Source: Chloracidobacterium sp.
GTDB lineage: Bacteria > Acidobacteriota > Blastocatellia > Pyrinomonadales > Pyrinomonadaceae
Direction of reading: 5' to 3'
DNA: 64,000 bases
Assembly: GCA_016715795.1 (NCBI GenBank)
Contig: JADJXP010000001.1
Location: 496,001-560,000, forward strand
A program made the translations under genes and the position numbers. Each line of letters begins with the position of its first letter. Position 1 is the stretch's first letter. Positions 16,894-27,271 of the stretch are shown here, in pieces. The notes under the pieces are model-generated. The model was given only the letters and a program-made list of their open reading frames with translations, ran no database searches and was not told where the DNA came from.

Positions 16894-19194
16894 ATGAAGA
16901 GTAGATATTCGCAGGGTTTTTTGCGGATCATGTCGACGACGGCCGTCGTGGGCGTCTTGTCGGTCGTCGGGCTCGGCCAGAATATTTCGGACCCAAACCC
17001 GAATTCGCCGACCCCGATCCTGCTGAGCATGCGGGATTCGACACGTGCCGTGGCCATTCCGGCCGAACGGCTCGGCAAGATTCCTATCAAGAGCATTACC
17101 GAAAGTGCCTTCCGGCCCGATTCGCGCGTCGTGCTGTTTGTCACAAATCTGAGCTTGCTGCCGGATGAAGGGGCAAATGCATTTCGCGTATACGTCGAGC
17201 ATGCCAACGGACGAAATTACACATTCCCCGTTCTCAGCATCGAACCGTATAACGATCCGACAGCGGGCCGCAACATCTATGCATTGACCGTGCAGTTGAC
17301 GGACCAAAACCGATTCTGGGAACCGCCGGCCGCCGATGGCGACATTCTGGTCGGCGTGACGTGGCGCGGGCTTATCAGTAACAAGGTAAGGCTGGGCTTC
17401 GGTTCGACCGGCGGCAAGATCGCCGATCCGCCGGGCTCGCGTCCGACACCGGTCGGCACTCAGCCGCCGACACCCGAATACGTCGGTTATCGCTGGTCGG
17501 GTGACCGCAAACGATTCCTCGAACAGGCCGGATTCGGCCCGACCGCCGCTCTCGACGACCGCATCCGTCGCATAGGACTCCGAACCTGGCTTGCTGAGCA
17601 ATTTGAGGCTCCGTATCCGGGGACTGCTTTCCCGTATCCGGAGTTTCCGCTGATGCCGGGAAACGCGACCGCTGATTGCCAGAACAACATTCCTGTCAAC
17701 TGCATACGCGACCACTACACTATGTACCAGCCGCAAACGTGGTTCATCAAGGAGGCCTTCTACGGCGAGCCGCAGTTGCGGCACCGCGTCGCGTGGGCAT
17801 TGAGCCAGATCTGGGTGACTTCCGGTGCCGACGTGCAGCAGGGCAGACACATGGTCGAGTATCACAAGGTGCTGAGCAAGTATGCCTTTGGCAATTTTCG
17901 TGATCTGATGGGGCCGCGGGTCTTCGATGTCCCAACCGCGACGCCAGGCCTGAATACCTGTTCGTCGTGCGGCATGACGCTCAATCCGACGATGGGCCAG
18001 TACCTTGACATGTCGATCAGCACAAAAAACAACCCGAACGAGAATTATGCTCGCGAGATCATGCAGTTGTTCACGATCGGGCTTTTTATGCTGAATCAGG
18101 ACGGCACGGTCCAGGTGGACGGCCAGGGCAGCCCCGTCGCAACCTATGATCAGAATGTGGTGAATGACCTGACAAAGGTGCTGACGGGATGGACGTTCTG
18201 CAATAATGCTGCGAATTGTCCCAACATCGTCGCGGGCACGCAGAACTACATCGACCCGATGCTGCTCAATACGAATAACCACGACCTGAACGCCAAGACG
18301 CTGTTGAGCTATCCGGGCTCGACGACCACGAACGTCCCTGCCTGCGCGGCACCGTGCAACACGGTTGCTCTGCGTGCGGCCTACGCGAATGCATCGATCG
18401 TGCAGGCCCTGGATAACATCTTCAATCATCCAAATGTCGGCCCATTCATCAGCCGCATCCTGATTCAGCACATGGTCACGAGCAGCCCGACGCCGGCATA
18501 TGTCAGCCGCGTCGCGGGCGTATTCAATGACAACGGTTTTGGCACGCGCGGCGATATGAAAGCCGTCGTAAAGGCCATCCTGCTTGACCCCGAAGCTCGA
18601 GGCGATGCAAAGACCGACCCTAATTACGGCAAGCTCCGTGAGCCGGTGCAGTTGATGACGAATTTTGCTCGGGCGTTCAATGTGAAGTCGGCCGACGGCC
18701 TCGGGCTGAGCGACGGCAACTTCGTCCGTGGCCGCGGCGAGCTGAGCGCGGCGGGCCAGGTGCCGTTCCTGTCACCGACCGTGTTCAATTACTTTCCGCC
18801 TGACTACGTCATTCCGGGTACCTCGCTGAACGGGCCCGAGTTTGCGATCATGACCACCGGCACATCCATCGCGCGAGCAAATTTCTTTAATCGAATGGTG
18901 TTTACTGCACCGGCCTATTCGGTCTCTATGCCCGACTCGCCCAACGGAACGTCGTATGATTTCAGCGACCTGCAGGCACTCGTCATCGCCGATCCGACCA
19001 ACACGATGCTGCTCGACGACCTCAACAATCGTATGCTTCACGGCACGATGACCGCCGAGAATCGCGCGACGCTGCAGACGGCGATAAACAGCATTACAGT
19101 CTCAAATCCGCCGACGGCGACGCAGGCACTAAACCGTGTTCGCCAAGCGGTTTACCTGATCGCGACATCGTCGCAATATCAAGTCCAGAGGTGA
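16894..19194 (+). CDS. DUF1800 family protein
   Basis: DUF1800 proteins are large exported proteins of unknown function that are nearly always encoded with DUF1501 partners. The 766-residue product has an N-terminal export signal (hydrophobic stretch about 12-28), an Ig-like or beta-rich segment (about 60-165), then the DUF1800 core from about residue 200 (RFLEQAGFGPTAA; HRVAWALSQIWVTSG; NENYAREIMQLFTIGLFML; LTKVLTGWTFC; FISRILIQHMVTSSPTPAYV). A strong Shine-Dalgarno AGGAGG lies at 16882-16887, which fixes the start. Its stop overlaps a GTG for the next gene, so the two genes are probably translationally coupled. Confidence 0.92.
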   Translation: MKSRYSQGFLRIMSTTAVVGVLSVVGLGQNISDPNPNSPTPILLSMRDSTRAVAIPAERLGKIPIKSITESAFRPDSRVVLFVTNLSLLPDEGANAFRVYVEHANGRNYTFPVLSIEPYNDPTAGRNIYALTVQLTDQNRFWEPPAADGDILVGVTWRGLISNKVRLGFGSTGGKIADPPGSRPTPVGTQPPTPEYVGYRWSGDRKRFLEQAGFGPTAALDDRIRRIGLRTWLAEQFEAPYPGTAFPYPEFPLMPGNATADCQNNIPVNCIRDHYTMYQPQTWFIKEAFYGEPQLRHRVAWALSQIWVTSGADVQQGRHMVEYHKVLSKYAFGNFRDLMGPRVFDVPTATPGLNTCSSCGMTLNPTMGQYLDMSISTKNNPNENYAREIMQLFTIGLFMLNQDGTVQVDGQGSPVATYDQNVVNDLTKVLTGWTFCNNAANCPNIVAGTQNYIDPMLLNTNNHDLNAKTLLSYPGSTTTNVPACAAPCNTVALRAAYANASIVQALDNIFNHPNVGPFISRILIQHMVTSSPTPAYVSRVAGVFNDNGFGTRGDMKAVVKAILLDPEARGDAKTDPNYGKLREPVQLMTNFARAFNVKSADGLGLSDGNFVRGRGELSAAGQVPFLSPTVFNYFPPDYVIPGTSLNGPEFAIMTTGTSIARANFFNRMVFTAPAYSVSMPDSPNGTSYDFSDLQALVIADPTNTMLLDDLNNRMLHGTMTAENRATLQTAINSITVSNPPTATQALNRVRQAVYLIATSSQYQVQR

Positions 19195-19199
19195 TCAAG

Positions 19200-20735
19200 A
19201 TGAAAGAAACAAGACGTGATTTTTTGAAAAAGTCAGGCGGCTGTGCACTCGGCATGGTCTCGCTCGCAACGCAGATGCATCACCTCGGCTCGATCAGCGC
19301 GATGGCGCAGCGAGTGATCGACAGCGGCGAAGGCGGCGAGAGCTACAAGGCCCTGGTGCTCTGCTTCTGGGCCGGCGGCAACGACGGCAATAATATGGTG
19401 ATACCGAATCACAGCGATTCGTCGATCAGCAATTATGCGGCATACAGTGCCGCCCGGGGCACTCAGGGCCTGGCGATCGCGCAGGGTTCGCTGCTGCCGA
19501 TAGCGGTGCCTCGGCTTGGCGGCCTGACGTATGGCCTGCATCCAAATCTCGGCAACGTCGGCGCCCCGAACGGCACGACCATCGTCAACAACGGCATCCA
19601 CGAACTCTGGGCCGGCGGCGATCTCGCTGTTGTTTGCAACGTCGGCAACCTCGTGCAGCCGCTGACCAAGGCCCAGTACCTGAGCTCGCAGTACAAGAAG
19701 CCTTACCAGCTCTTTTCACACTCAGACCAGGTCGCTCAGTCGCAGACCAGTGTCTCAAGCACACAGGCGTTTACTGGTTGGGGCGGCCGATTGTCTGACA
19801 AGATGACCTTGGGCAGCAATCCGAGCGGGCTGATACCGATGATCACGTCGATCTCAGGAGCGCAGTTGTTCACGGCCGGCCAGACGACGCTGCCCTTGGC
19901 GATTGCAAACGCCCAGACGTCGCTCGCAAACGTATTGAATCCGGCGGGTTACGGCTCAAATCCGACAGGTTCGACGCTTGCGCGGCTTACGGCTTTCAAC
20001 ACGCTCAGACAGCAGGACCTGGCAAATAACTTCATCAAGGAGGCGAGTCACGTTACGGACCTCGCGATGCAGGCGAATGCGGCCCTGCAAACATCGCAGG
20101 AGGTCACCGTTCAGTTCCCAACTACGAACATCGGCCAGCAGTTCAAGCAGGTCGCACGGCTGATCAAAAAGCGTCTCGACCTCAACGTCAATCGTCAGGT
20201 CTTTTACGTCCAGATCGGCGGTTTTGACACGCACACCAACGAACTGAACGAGAACAACGGCCAGAACGCCCGCCTGCGCGAATTCAGCCAGGCGATGCGT
20301 GCGTTCTATGACGAAATGGTCGTGCAGGGCGTCAATAACGATGTGACAACCTTCACGCTGTCCGATTTTGGCCGCACGCTGAATCCGGCCGGCTCGGGCG
20401 CGACGGTCGGCTCAGATCACGCCTGGGGCAATCATATGTTCGTGATGGGCGGCTCGGTCAGCGGAGGTGACTTTTACGGCAGCCACCGGCCCGACGGCAC
20501 GGGCAATTACTTCCCGACACTCGTCATGGGCCCGAGCGGAGCGGACGACACCGACAACAATGCGTCAGGCCGCGGCCGCTGGATACCGACAACGTCGGTC
20601 GAGATGTATGCCGTGCGCTTTGCCCGCTGGTTTGGGCTCTCCCCGGCCGACGAAACGCTGGTCTTCCCAAACCTCGCCAATCCGCTCATCACCCAACACG
20701 ACGCCGCCAACAGCGCGTTGGGGTTTCTTCCCTAG
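19200..20735 (+). CDS. DUF1501 family protein with Tat signal
   Basis: DUF1501 proteins are predicted sulfatase/phosphatase-fold exported proteins paired with DUF1800. The 511-residue product starts with a twin-arginine signal (TRRDFLKKSG) and a hydrophobic segment ending SAMAQ. The core shows LCFWAGGNDGNNMVIP near residue 55, FYVQIGGFDTHTNE near 330, FTLSDFGRTLNP near 380 and SDHAWGNHMFVMGG near 400, the conserved metal-site type blocks. I chose ATG 19200 because GAGGTG at 19188-19193 is well spaced from it; a GTG at 19191 is the alternative. A terminator follows at 20764. Confidence 0.92.
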   Translation: MKETRRDFLKKSGGCALGMVSLATQMHHLGSISAMAQRVIDSGEGGESYKALVLCFWAGGNDGNNMVIPNHSDSSISNYAAYSAARGTQGLAIAQGSLLPIAVPRLGGLTYGLHPNLGNVGAPNGTTIVNNGIHELWAGGDLAVVCNVGNLVQPLTKAQYLSSQYKKPYQLFSHSDQVAQSQTSVSSTQAFTGWGGRLSDKMTLGSNPSGLIPMITSISGAQLFTAGQTTLPLAIANAQTSLANVLNPAGYGSNPTGSTLARLTAFNTLRQQDLANNFIKEASHVTDLAMQANAALQTSQEVTVQFPTTNIGQQFKQVARLIKKRLDLNVNRQVFYVQIGGFDTHTNELNENNGQNARLREFSQAMRAFYDEMVVQGVNNDVTTFTLSDFGRTLNPAGSGATVGSDHAWGNHMFVMGGSVSGGDFYGSHRPDGTGNYFPTLVMGPSGADDTDNNASGRGRWIPTTSVEMYAVRFARWFGLSPADETLVFPNLANPLITQHDAANSALGFLP

Positions 20736-20763
20736 TTCGGCATTAACCACGCTAACTACAAAT

Positions 20764-20790
20764 GGCGGGCCGCATGTGCCCGCCGTTTTT
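20764..20790 (+). terminator. Rho-independent terminator after DUF1501 gene
   Basis: GGCGGGC and GCCCGCC pair around CGCATGT, then GTTTTT. The 35 bases 20764-20798 are identical to 30222-30256 after an unrelated gene. Confidence 0.9.
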
Positions 20791-20817
20791 GTTATCGCTT
20801 AAGGAAATTTTCTGAGT

Positions 20818-23706
20818 TCAGAAACTAAACTTCACGCCCAGTTGAAATTGGCGACTATCCAGGGCGACAGATTGATTTCTTGCCCGAAAATCTGGGAGTG
20901 GGCCGATCAAATTGCCGGTGACCGGATCTGTCGTTACTGAAATGTTGCTGTAGCCGATAATGTTCCTGATATTCAATAGATTTTGAAACTCAGCGAATAG
21001 CTCCAATTTGAACCTCTCCGATAGGCTAATGACGCGTGTATATTTGAGGTCAAGATTGTACTCGTTCGGCGTCTTCTCGGAATTACGCTTGAACCCGACC
21101 GGCCTATCATAGTAGAAACCATCGTTGTTTAGATCAAACTCAGAATAGACACTGAACCGCGTGCCACTATTTGCGGTCGCGATAATTCCGAATTGGTTGT
21201 TGTTGAAGACAGAGGACAGAAACTTGCTTTTTAGACGAAATGTGGGCTGCCCAACGAAGCTCATCACAAACGTATGACGTTGATCCGCAGACGAGTACCC
21301 CATATCGACGCTACGGTTTGTTGGATCTGAGAGGAACACGCCCTCGCGATCGCCATCCGGCGCATCGTTGATGCCCCTTGAGAGCGTGTAATGAACACTA
21401 AACTGCACACCGCGACTCAATCGCTGCTTGAGCTGCAGGGCAAGCGCATCATATTGCGCGCTCCCAGCCGATTCGGCGATAACCACCCAGCCCAGATCGG
21501 GAAAAAACTTGTCATCGCCGAACACAGGCCTGCCGTCTGCCAGTTGAGCAACGGAATTGATTGGATTGATATTGCGATAAACATTCAGATGTCTGCCGGC
21601 TGAACGGACATAGCCGACGATGAATGAGAGGTCATCGGTAATAGCTTGGTCGAGTTGAATGTGGGAATGGATCGCGTACATCGTTTCAAAATCCTTCGCG
21701 ATCGTATAGATGTCTTGGTCGGGCAATACGGATCCGGGCGGCAGTTTGCCTACGGCGTTGGGAAAGGCCGGAGCTCCCGGGGCATTCGGGGTAAAAGTGT
21801 AGCTGAAAAATCTAGAATTGCCATTGACCCGCAGTATGTCGCGATAAATCGAAAGCAGCGGGGCGTCATAATAAAGGCCGGCACCAGCCCTGATTATAGT
21901 GGGTCGAGAGCCATCACGCAGAGCATAGACCACGCCAAATCGAGGCGCCAGATCATTCTTGTCCGTAGTGAATTTCTGCGACAGTTCGACCACCGAACTC
22001 GGGTCGGCCTTAGGCAAGCGATAGAGGTCATATCGCAGGCCGTATGTCAGCTTTAAGCGCCGCGTGACTTTCCAGTCGTCTTGCGCAAAGACATTGAAGA
22101 ATGTTGAGCTATACTTTGTCCCCGGATCACCAAAGGCTTCCTGATAGTTGCTGTAACTTCTTGGATTTACCCCTGTCCGCGCCGCAACGTATGCATTAAT
22201 CGACGGAAAGCGGTAAAGACTCAGCAGCGCGGCTCTCTCCTCGTAGGCGTGATGACTAACGCCACCGCCAAACTTAAACACATGAGTCCCCATCGCGCGA
22301 GTCACGTTGTCGTGAAACTGCGTGACCTGGAGCGGCGGAAAGATGGTATCGACATTGACCGGCGAGCCGAAGTTTGCAACATTATTGATGAATATCGACG
22401 GCCCAATCCCCGAAAGTTCATTCCGTCTGGCCCCTTGTACACGGCGCCCATACTGAAAACGGAATTCATTGAATCTGGTCTGCGTGTAAGACAAAAGTTG
22501 GACCGCGACGGCTTGATTGAGCGTGAAATTATCGAGGCCACGTTCAGCGGTGTTTCGCCCGCCAGAAATAGGATTGTCCGCGCTGAGATCAGCCAGGTTG
22601 AAGCGGGCAGTTAGGCGATTGCGGCTATTTAGCTGAGCGTCAGTCCGAACGATATAGAAGCCACCTCTCTCAAGGGCCGGGATCGCCGCCGGGAAGATCG
22701 ACGGCGAAAGGCCAGCTCCGATCAAAAGGGCACGATTCGCGGGCGTTATCGTCAGCAACCTCGCGGCCATCGCCTTGTCATCGCGATATTGCCTTTCGAA
22801 TCCGAAATAGAATTGCCAGCGATCCTTTATTATCGGAGCGCCGACAGCGGCGGTGAAAATATCCGTCTTGTTCCCGGGCAGATCGACCGCCGGGAAGAAG
22901 AAGGGGCGTGAATAAAATGGTGGTCTCCGTAATCGGTAGCTGGCAGATCCGTGCAACTCATTCGTCCCCGACGGTGTGATCACATTCATTATCATTCCCG
23001 GGGTGTCGCCGAACTCGGCTGCGTAACCATTTGTCACAAGTTGAACCTCACTGACAAACACTTCGGAAATATTCAGCAAACGCGATTGATTATTGTAGAC
23101 AGTGTTTGTGTTGCCATCTAGCAGATGGTTAATGCGATATAGATAGCCATTAACGCTAAGACGAGGAAAAGCAAAGCCGCGGGACTGTCGGCCAGTCACA
23201 TTTGCGTGCAGAAAGCCTAAGTTTAGCGGATTGCGGTTGATCAGCGGTGCGTTCCCGACCTCACGCGCGTCCAGCACACGTCCTAGGTCTGTTCTGCCTC
23301 CATCTGAGATGGCCGAATCCGCCGAGACGGTCACTGACTCAGCGATCGTCCCTGCCTCTAGTTGGATATCGATTGTCGCGATCTCGCCCGCAGATAGAAT
23401 AATACCGTCGCGCACGAACCGCTTGAAATTCGGAGCCTCAGCTATTATTCGATAGTTACCTAGCGGCAGCAGGGGAAAACGATAAACGCCCGAATTCCCA
23501 GAACTGACTTCGCGTGTGGCCCCGGATTCCACGTTGGTAACGCTTATCAGCGCGTCGGGCACATAGGCACCCCTTGAATCGAGGACTGTGCCTTCGATCT
23601 GCCCGTTCGATGCCTGTGATTGGGCTGAGAGGTTAGGCACGGAGTGCCCCGCAAGCACAAATATCGTAAGGGCAAAAACTAGAGTCTTTCTCGCCATTGG
23701 TCTCAT
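20818..23706 (-). CDS. TonB-dependent receptor with carboxypeptidase-regulatory-like N-terminal domain (Oar-like)
   Basis: Such outer-membrane receptors import large substrates or act in surface adhesion. The 962-residue product has a signal peptide (about 1-29, ending LSAQ), a CarboxypepD-regulatory-like domain (about 35-120: GQIEGTVLDSRGAYVPDALI, GVYRFPLLPLGNYRI), a plug region (LINRNPLNLGF; LLDGNTNTVYNN; VQLVTNGYAAEFGDTPGM) and a long beta-barrel ending in an aromatic C-terminus (QFQLGVKFSF). No TonB box could be assigned with certainty. A regulator gene lies 19 bp upstream and reads into it, so the two genes probably form an operon. Confidence 0.92.
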   Translation of the reverse strand: MRPMARKTLVFALTIFVLAGHSVPNLSAQSQASNGQIEGTVLDSRGAYVPDALISVTNVESGATREVSSGNSGVYRFPLLPLGNYRIIAEAPNFKRFVRDGIILSAGEIATIDIQLEAGTIAESVTVSADSAISDGGRTDLGRVLDAREVGNAPLINRNPLNLGFLHANVTGRQSRGFAFPRLSVNGYLYRINHLLDGNTNTVYNNQSRLLNISEVFVSEVQLVTNGYAAEFGDTPGMIMNVITPSGTNELHGSASYRLRRPPFYSRPFFFPAVDLPGNKTDIFTAAVGAPIIKDRWQFYFGFERQYRDDKAMAARLLTITPANRALLIGAGLSPSIFPAAIPALERGGFYIVRTDAQLNSRNRLTARFNLADLSADNPISGGRNTAERGLDNFTLNQAVAVQLLSYTQTRFNEFRFQYGRRVQGARRNELSGIGPSIFINNVANFGSPVNVDTIFPPLQVTQFHDNVTRAMGTHVFKFGGGVSHHAYEERAALLSLYRFPSINAYVAARTGVNPRSYSNYQEAFGDPGTKYSSTFFNVFAQDDWKVTRRLKLTYGLRYDLYRLPKADPSSVVELSQKFTTDKNDLAPRFGVVYALRDGSRPTIIRAGAGLYYDAPLLSIYRDILRVNGNSRFFSYTFTPNAPGAPAFPNAVGKLPPGSVLPDQDIYTIAKDFETMYAIHSHIQLDQAITDDLSFIVGYVRSAGRHLNVYRNINPINSVAQLADGRPVFGDDKFFPDLGWVVIAESAGSAQYDALALQLKQRLSRGVQFSVHYTLSRGINDAPDGDREGVFLSDPTNRSVDMGYSSADQRHTFVMSFVGQPTFRLKSKFLSSVFNNNQFGIIATANSGTRFSVYSEFDLNNDGFYYDRPVGFKRNSEKTPNEYNLDLKYTRVISLSERFKLELFAEFQNLLNIRNIIGYSNISVTTDPVTGNLIGPLPDFRARNQSVALDSRQFQLGVKFSF

Positions 23707-23725
23707 ATTGCCGAACGCAAAAAGA

Positions 23726-25696
23726 TCACTCTAATCCGAGACGTCTGACCAGATCATCGAATCGCGGGTCACCGCGAAGAGAATCGAACGCCGGTTCCAC
23801 GCCCAGGTTGTACACAAGCCATTTGCGGTTCTCAATGGCCTTGTTCAGATACCCAAACGCCTCGTCTTTTTCGCCCAGCAGTGCGCAATCTCGCGCGACG
23901 TTGAATGGGTTGTCGGATACTTCCTTTACATCAAGTCTGGCAAACTCAAGAACTTTCCGCTTGACTCCACGCCAGCCCGCCGTTTCATAGGCCCTTTGAT
24001 AAACTTCAACGTGGTCGGATTTTCGGCGTTCCTGCATTATTTTCATGAATATCTCAAAGGAACGCGCTTCGTCCCCCTTCATTTCATAGGCAAACTGCAT
24101 CCAATTCGAAAAATGATCCTCATCCAAGTCTAGTAGCCGTTCGAATTGCACAACCGCTTCGTCGTAGCGGCGAGCGTAATATAAGATTCGTCCACGGTGC
24201 ATCATATACTGAGTCGAGCTCGGGTCAATTGTTTGCGCGGTTTCGATCTCCGTCAACGCTTCGTCAAATTGTTTGCGGGCGGCCAAAAGCAGTGCATAGA
24301 ACCAGTGGGCCGTATCATTGTTCGGTTCCAGTTCGATGGCGTGGAACAAATCTCTTCTCGCGGCGGGAAGGTCCCATTCAAATACAAGCTTTAGCTGTCC
24401 GCGAGCCACATAGGCTTCCGCCAAGTTGTTGTCGAGTTCAAATGCCTTATTGATAAATTCTGCTGCCTTGCCGGACCTTGGAACGTCACCGCTCAGAATA
24501 TCCAACCGAAGGTAAGCACTCGCCATTCGTGCATATGCCAACGCATAATTCCGGTCCAGTTCGATCGCTTGCTCAAAATACTCAATTGCCTTTTTTTGAT
24601 CTCGGGCACTTACCTGCGTCGTCAAATACTTCCCTTGCAGATAAAGCCGATAGGCATCTTCGTTGTTGGTTCCGCGTTTTCCCGGGGTTATTGAAGTGGT
24701 GGCAAATCGAGTCTGCAATAGAGCCGCGACCTCATGGGCGATAGCATCCTGCATAGCAAACAAGCTTTCGGTTGATTTTTCGTTCTTATAAGATTCCTCG
24801 ATCTGTCCGGTAGCGACGTTAAAAAGCTGTGCCGTGATGCGAAACCTTCCCTCAGCCATCTGGTAATGGGAGGCAAGAACATAATCTACCTTCTGCTCTC
24901 GTCCGACGACAATCGGATCTTGGTCGATGTCTATATATTTGCGCGTTGCGCTGAGCGGCCTGATGATAAAACCCTTAATCGAACCGAGCCTGTGGATCAA
25001 TGAATCGGCAATCCCGATCTCGTAAAGCTCGTCGCGGTATGCCGCATTTATAGGTTTAAGCGGAAGAACCGCGATAGATCTGGCCGCCGGCTTTCCTGAT
25101 TCTGGCCAGAAATTGAATGAAAGCAGAAAAACAAGGGAAATGGCGGTTACGAATCCGACGGTGAAGAAGACGGCACGACGATTCCTTGAATATGTAACCG
25201 TTAGGCCGGCAGTTGGAACTGCCGACTTAACATATTCGTCCGTCTCTGTCGTGTCTGGAAGCTTTTCATCGGACGCAGCCGATCTTACCGGTTTCTCGGC
25301 CTGCTGCTGAGCGGGCGCGCGCTCTTCAGTGACCTTAGCGACGAAGCGGTAGCCTTTCGTCGCAACCGTTTCGATGAACTTGCTGTTCTCGTCCTCGCCC
25401 AGAGCCCTGCGAAGGGTGTGAATTATGCGCGCAATGTTGGCTTCCTCGACAAACGAGTCTGCCCAGACGCGTTTTAGCAGTTCATCCTTTTCAACCAGAT
25501 GCCCGCTCTCGCTGACGAGTATAGTGAGTACCTCGAACGCTTTCGGCGTCAGGGGAACGGGCACATCTTGGTTCAGCAGCCTTCGTTCCGCAACGTCAAG
25601 CCGGAACGATTCGAACCGAAATAAATGTCTCGCCTCGCCCTCCATTTCGCTTTCGGAGAAATTTAGGAGAAAACCACGAAATTTTTCCAAAGACAT
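23726..25696 (-). CDS. Membrane-bound winged-helix regulator with TolB-like and TPR domains (CadC-like)
   Basis: The product from ATG 25696 (GGTGG upstream; a longer GTG start at 25729 is possible) has an OmpR/CadC-type winged helix at about 25-122 (LTPKAFEVLTILVSESGHLV, DELLKRVWADSFVEEANIAR, TVATKGYRFVAKV), an acidic linker, one transmembrane helix near 172-195 (FFTVGFVTAISLVFLLSF), a TolB-N/FlgO-like segment (SIAVLPLKPINAAYRDELYE) and then TPR repeats to the C-terminus (NYALAYARMASAYLRLD, NNLAEAYVARGQLKL and others). This is the ToxR/CadC layout, with DNA binding coupled to an extracytoplasmic sensor. Its position suggests control of the adjacent receptor. Confidence 0.88.
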   Translation of the reverse strand: MSLEKFRGFLLNFSESEMEGEARHLFRFESFRLDVAERRLLNQDVPVPLTPKAFEVLTILVSESGHLVEKDELLKRVWADSFVEEANIARIIHTLRRALGEDENSKFIETVATKGYRFVAKVTEERAPAQQQAEKPVRSAASDEKLPDTTETDEYVKSAVPTAGLTVTYSRNRRAVFFTVGFVTAISLVFLLSFNFWPESGKPAARSIAVLPLKPINAAYRDELYEIGIADSLIHRLGSIKGFIIRPLSATRKYIDIDQDPIVVGREQKVDYVLASHYQMAEGRFRITAQLFNVATGQIEESYKNEKSTESLFAMQDAIAHEVAALLQTRFATTSITPGKRGTNNEDAYRLYLQGKYLTTQVSARDQKKAIEYFEQAIELDRNYALAYARMASAYLRLDILSGDVPRSGKAAEFINKAFELDNNLAEAYVARGQLKLVFEWDLPAARRDLFHAIELEPNNDTAHWFYALLLAARKQFDEALTEIETAQTIDPSSTQYMMHRGRILYYARRYDEAVVQFERLLDLDEDHFSNWMQFAYEMKGDEARSFEIFMKIMQERRKSDHVEVYQRAYETAGWRGVKRKVLEFARLDVKEVSDNPFNVARDCALLGEKDEAFGYLNKAIENRKWLVYNLGVEPAFDSLRGDPRFDDLVRRLGLE

Positions 25697-25835
25697 CTTG
25701 CCACCCAACGCCCTAGCCTGTGATCGCACGGTGCAGCAGGTCGGTTGGTGAATGCTTTCGGATGAAATTGAAACTTCTTGCCCTTAAGTATAACAGCCGA
25801 CGCTGCATCGAGCAACGAAAAGAGAGGTGACGACT

Positions 25836-27182
25836 ATGAAGAACAAGATGATCTCAACAATACTAGCGCTCTTTACTCTGATGGCGGTGATGCCGACGTC
25901 CGCCTTTTCGCAGAGCCGATTGGCGCCTGAAAGCTTTTCTGTTTTCAGTCTGCCGCAGAATGTCGGCACGGCGGTGAACTCGACGAGTAATGAGAGCGCA
26001 GCGGCTGTCGCTCCGAACGGGCTTAGCCTCTATTTTTCGAGCAACCGGGACGGGACTCTCGGCAGCATTGACCTGTGGGTCTCGCAACGGGCAACGGTCA
26101 CATCGGCATGGGGCACCCCTCAGAATCTGTCGATGCTCAATTCCGGGAACAACGAAAACCTGCCGTCTCTTTCCGCAGATGGAAGGACCCTATTCTTCAA
26201 CTGCTCAGACTGTTCAGGTTCTTTCGGAGGGGCCGACATCTACATCACAACAAGAACTGATCCGAACAACGACTTTGGCTGGAGCAAACCCGTCAATCTT
26301 GGCGAGGTCGTCAACAGCTCCAGCAATGAGATCGCCCCTGCATATTTTCAGGACCCGGCGAACGGGTTGGGAGTCCTTTATTTCACGAGCGACCGAATTG
26401 ACGGGGATTTTGATATTTATCAAAGCACGCGCAACGCGAATGGAACATTTAACGCCCCTACGAATGTTGAGGCATTGAACAGTATGTTGGAAGACAGAAG
26501 CGGGGGAATTCGAGGGGACGGCCTGGAGATGTTCTTTACGTCTGATCGAGACGGCGGGCTGGGCGGAAGGGACATTTGGGTCTCAACCCGCGGGTCCGTC
26601 TCTGCAGATTGGAATCCACCCGTCAATCTCGCCGCCGTAAACTCGGCCGGCAACGACCAATCTGCATCGTTATCTCACGATGGGTCGATTCTCTACGCCG
26701 CATCGACCCGTGACGGAAGCAGCGATATCTACACCGCCACGCGCGTCAGCGTCAACCGCAGCGCAACCGCTGATTTTGACGGTGACGGACGGAGCGACCT
26801 GAGTGTTTTTCGGCCGTCGGACGGGATCTGGTATGTCGTCGAAAGCGGAACAAATACCTTCCGCGCTCAGCAATTCGGGGCCAATGGCGACCGTGTCGTA
26901 CCCGGAGACTATGATGGCGACGGCCGCACGGACATCGCCGTTTACCGCCCAACGGACAGGAATTGGTACATCAGCCGAAGCTCCGACAGTGCGGTCTCGA
27001 TCACGACGTGGGGCCTCGCCACCGACCGGCCCGTACCCGGCGATTACGACGGCGACGGACGGACCGATATCGCAGTTTACCGAGATGGCACATGGTATGC
27101 GATCCAGAGTTCAAACGGCCAGTCGCAGAACCACCAGTTCGGCTTAGCTACAGACATTCCTATCGCCGGCAGTGCTCAGTAA
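25836..27182 (+). CDS. Secreted PD40 beta-propeller protein with FG-GAP/VCBS-type calcium repeats
   Basis: After a signal peptide (about 1-27, ending SAFSQ) come repeated PD40/WD40-like blades (for example PNGLSLYFSSNRDGTLGSID, LSADGRTLFF, IRGDGLEMFFTSDRDGGLGG, LSHDGSILYAASTRDGSSD). From about residue 310 there are three FG-GAP-like units, each with a D-x-D-G-D-G-R-x-D calcium loop. The extreme C-terminus is TDIPIAGSAQ, nearly the same as the end of the next gene. GAGAGG upstream supports ATG 25836 over the GTG nine bases earlier. A strong terminator follows. Confidence 0.85.
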   Translation: MKNKMISTILALFTLMAVMPTSAFSQSRLAPESFSVFSLPQNVGTAVNSTSNESAAAVAPNGLSLYFSSNRDGTLGSIDLWVSQRATVTSAWGTPQNLSMLNSGNNENLPSLSADGRTLFFNCSDCSGSFGGADIYITTRTDPNNDFGWSKPVNLGEVVNSSSNEIAPAYFQDPANGLGVLYFTSDRIDGDFDIYQSTRNANGTFNAPTNVEALNSMLEDRSGGIRGDGLEMFFTSDRDGGLGGRDIWVSTRGSVSADWNPPVNLAAVNSAGNDQSASLSHDGSILYAASTRDGSSDIYTATRVSVNRSATADFDGDGRSDLSVFRPSDGIWYVVESGTNTFRAQQFGANGDRVVPGDYDGDGRTDIAVYRPTDRNWYISRSSDSAVSITTWGLATDRPVPGDYDGDGRTDIAVYRDGTWYAIQSSNGQSQNHQFGLATDIPIAGSAQ

Positions 27183-27191
27183 AACACGCCG

Positions 27192-27234
27192 GGGCCGCCT
27201 TTTGTCTGCGAGCAGATCGAAGGCGGCCCTTTTT
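27192..27234 (+). terminator. Rho-independent terminator
   Basis: GGGCCGCCTT at 27192-27201 is fully complementary to AAGGCGGCCC at 27220-27229, followed by five T. Confidence 0.92.
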
Positions 27235-27271
27235 GCTATTTCAGGTATCTGAGATTTGAATGGAGGTCGTC

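Noticed and set aside
16816..18471. 551-codon open frame on the minus strand
   Set aside because: Lies wholly opposite the well-supported DUF1800 gene; composition is His/Arg/Ala-rich, as antisense frames of GC-rich genes are, and no family is recognisable.
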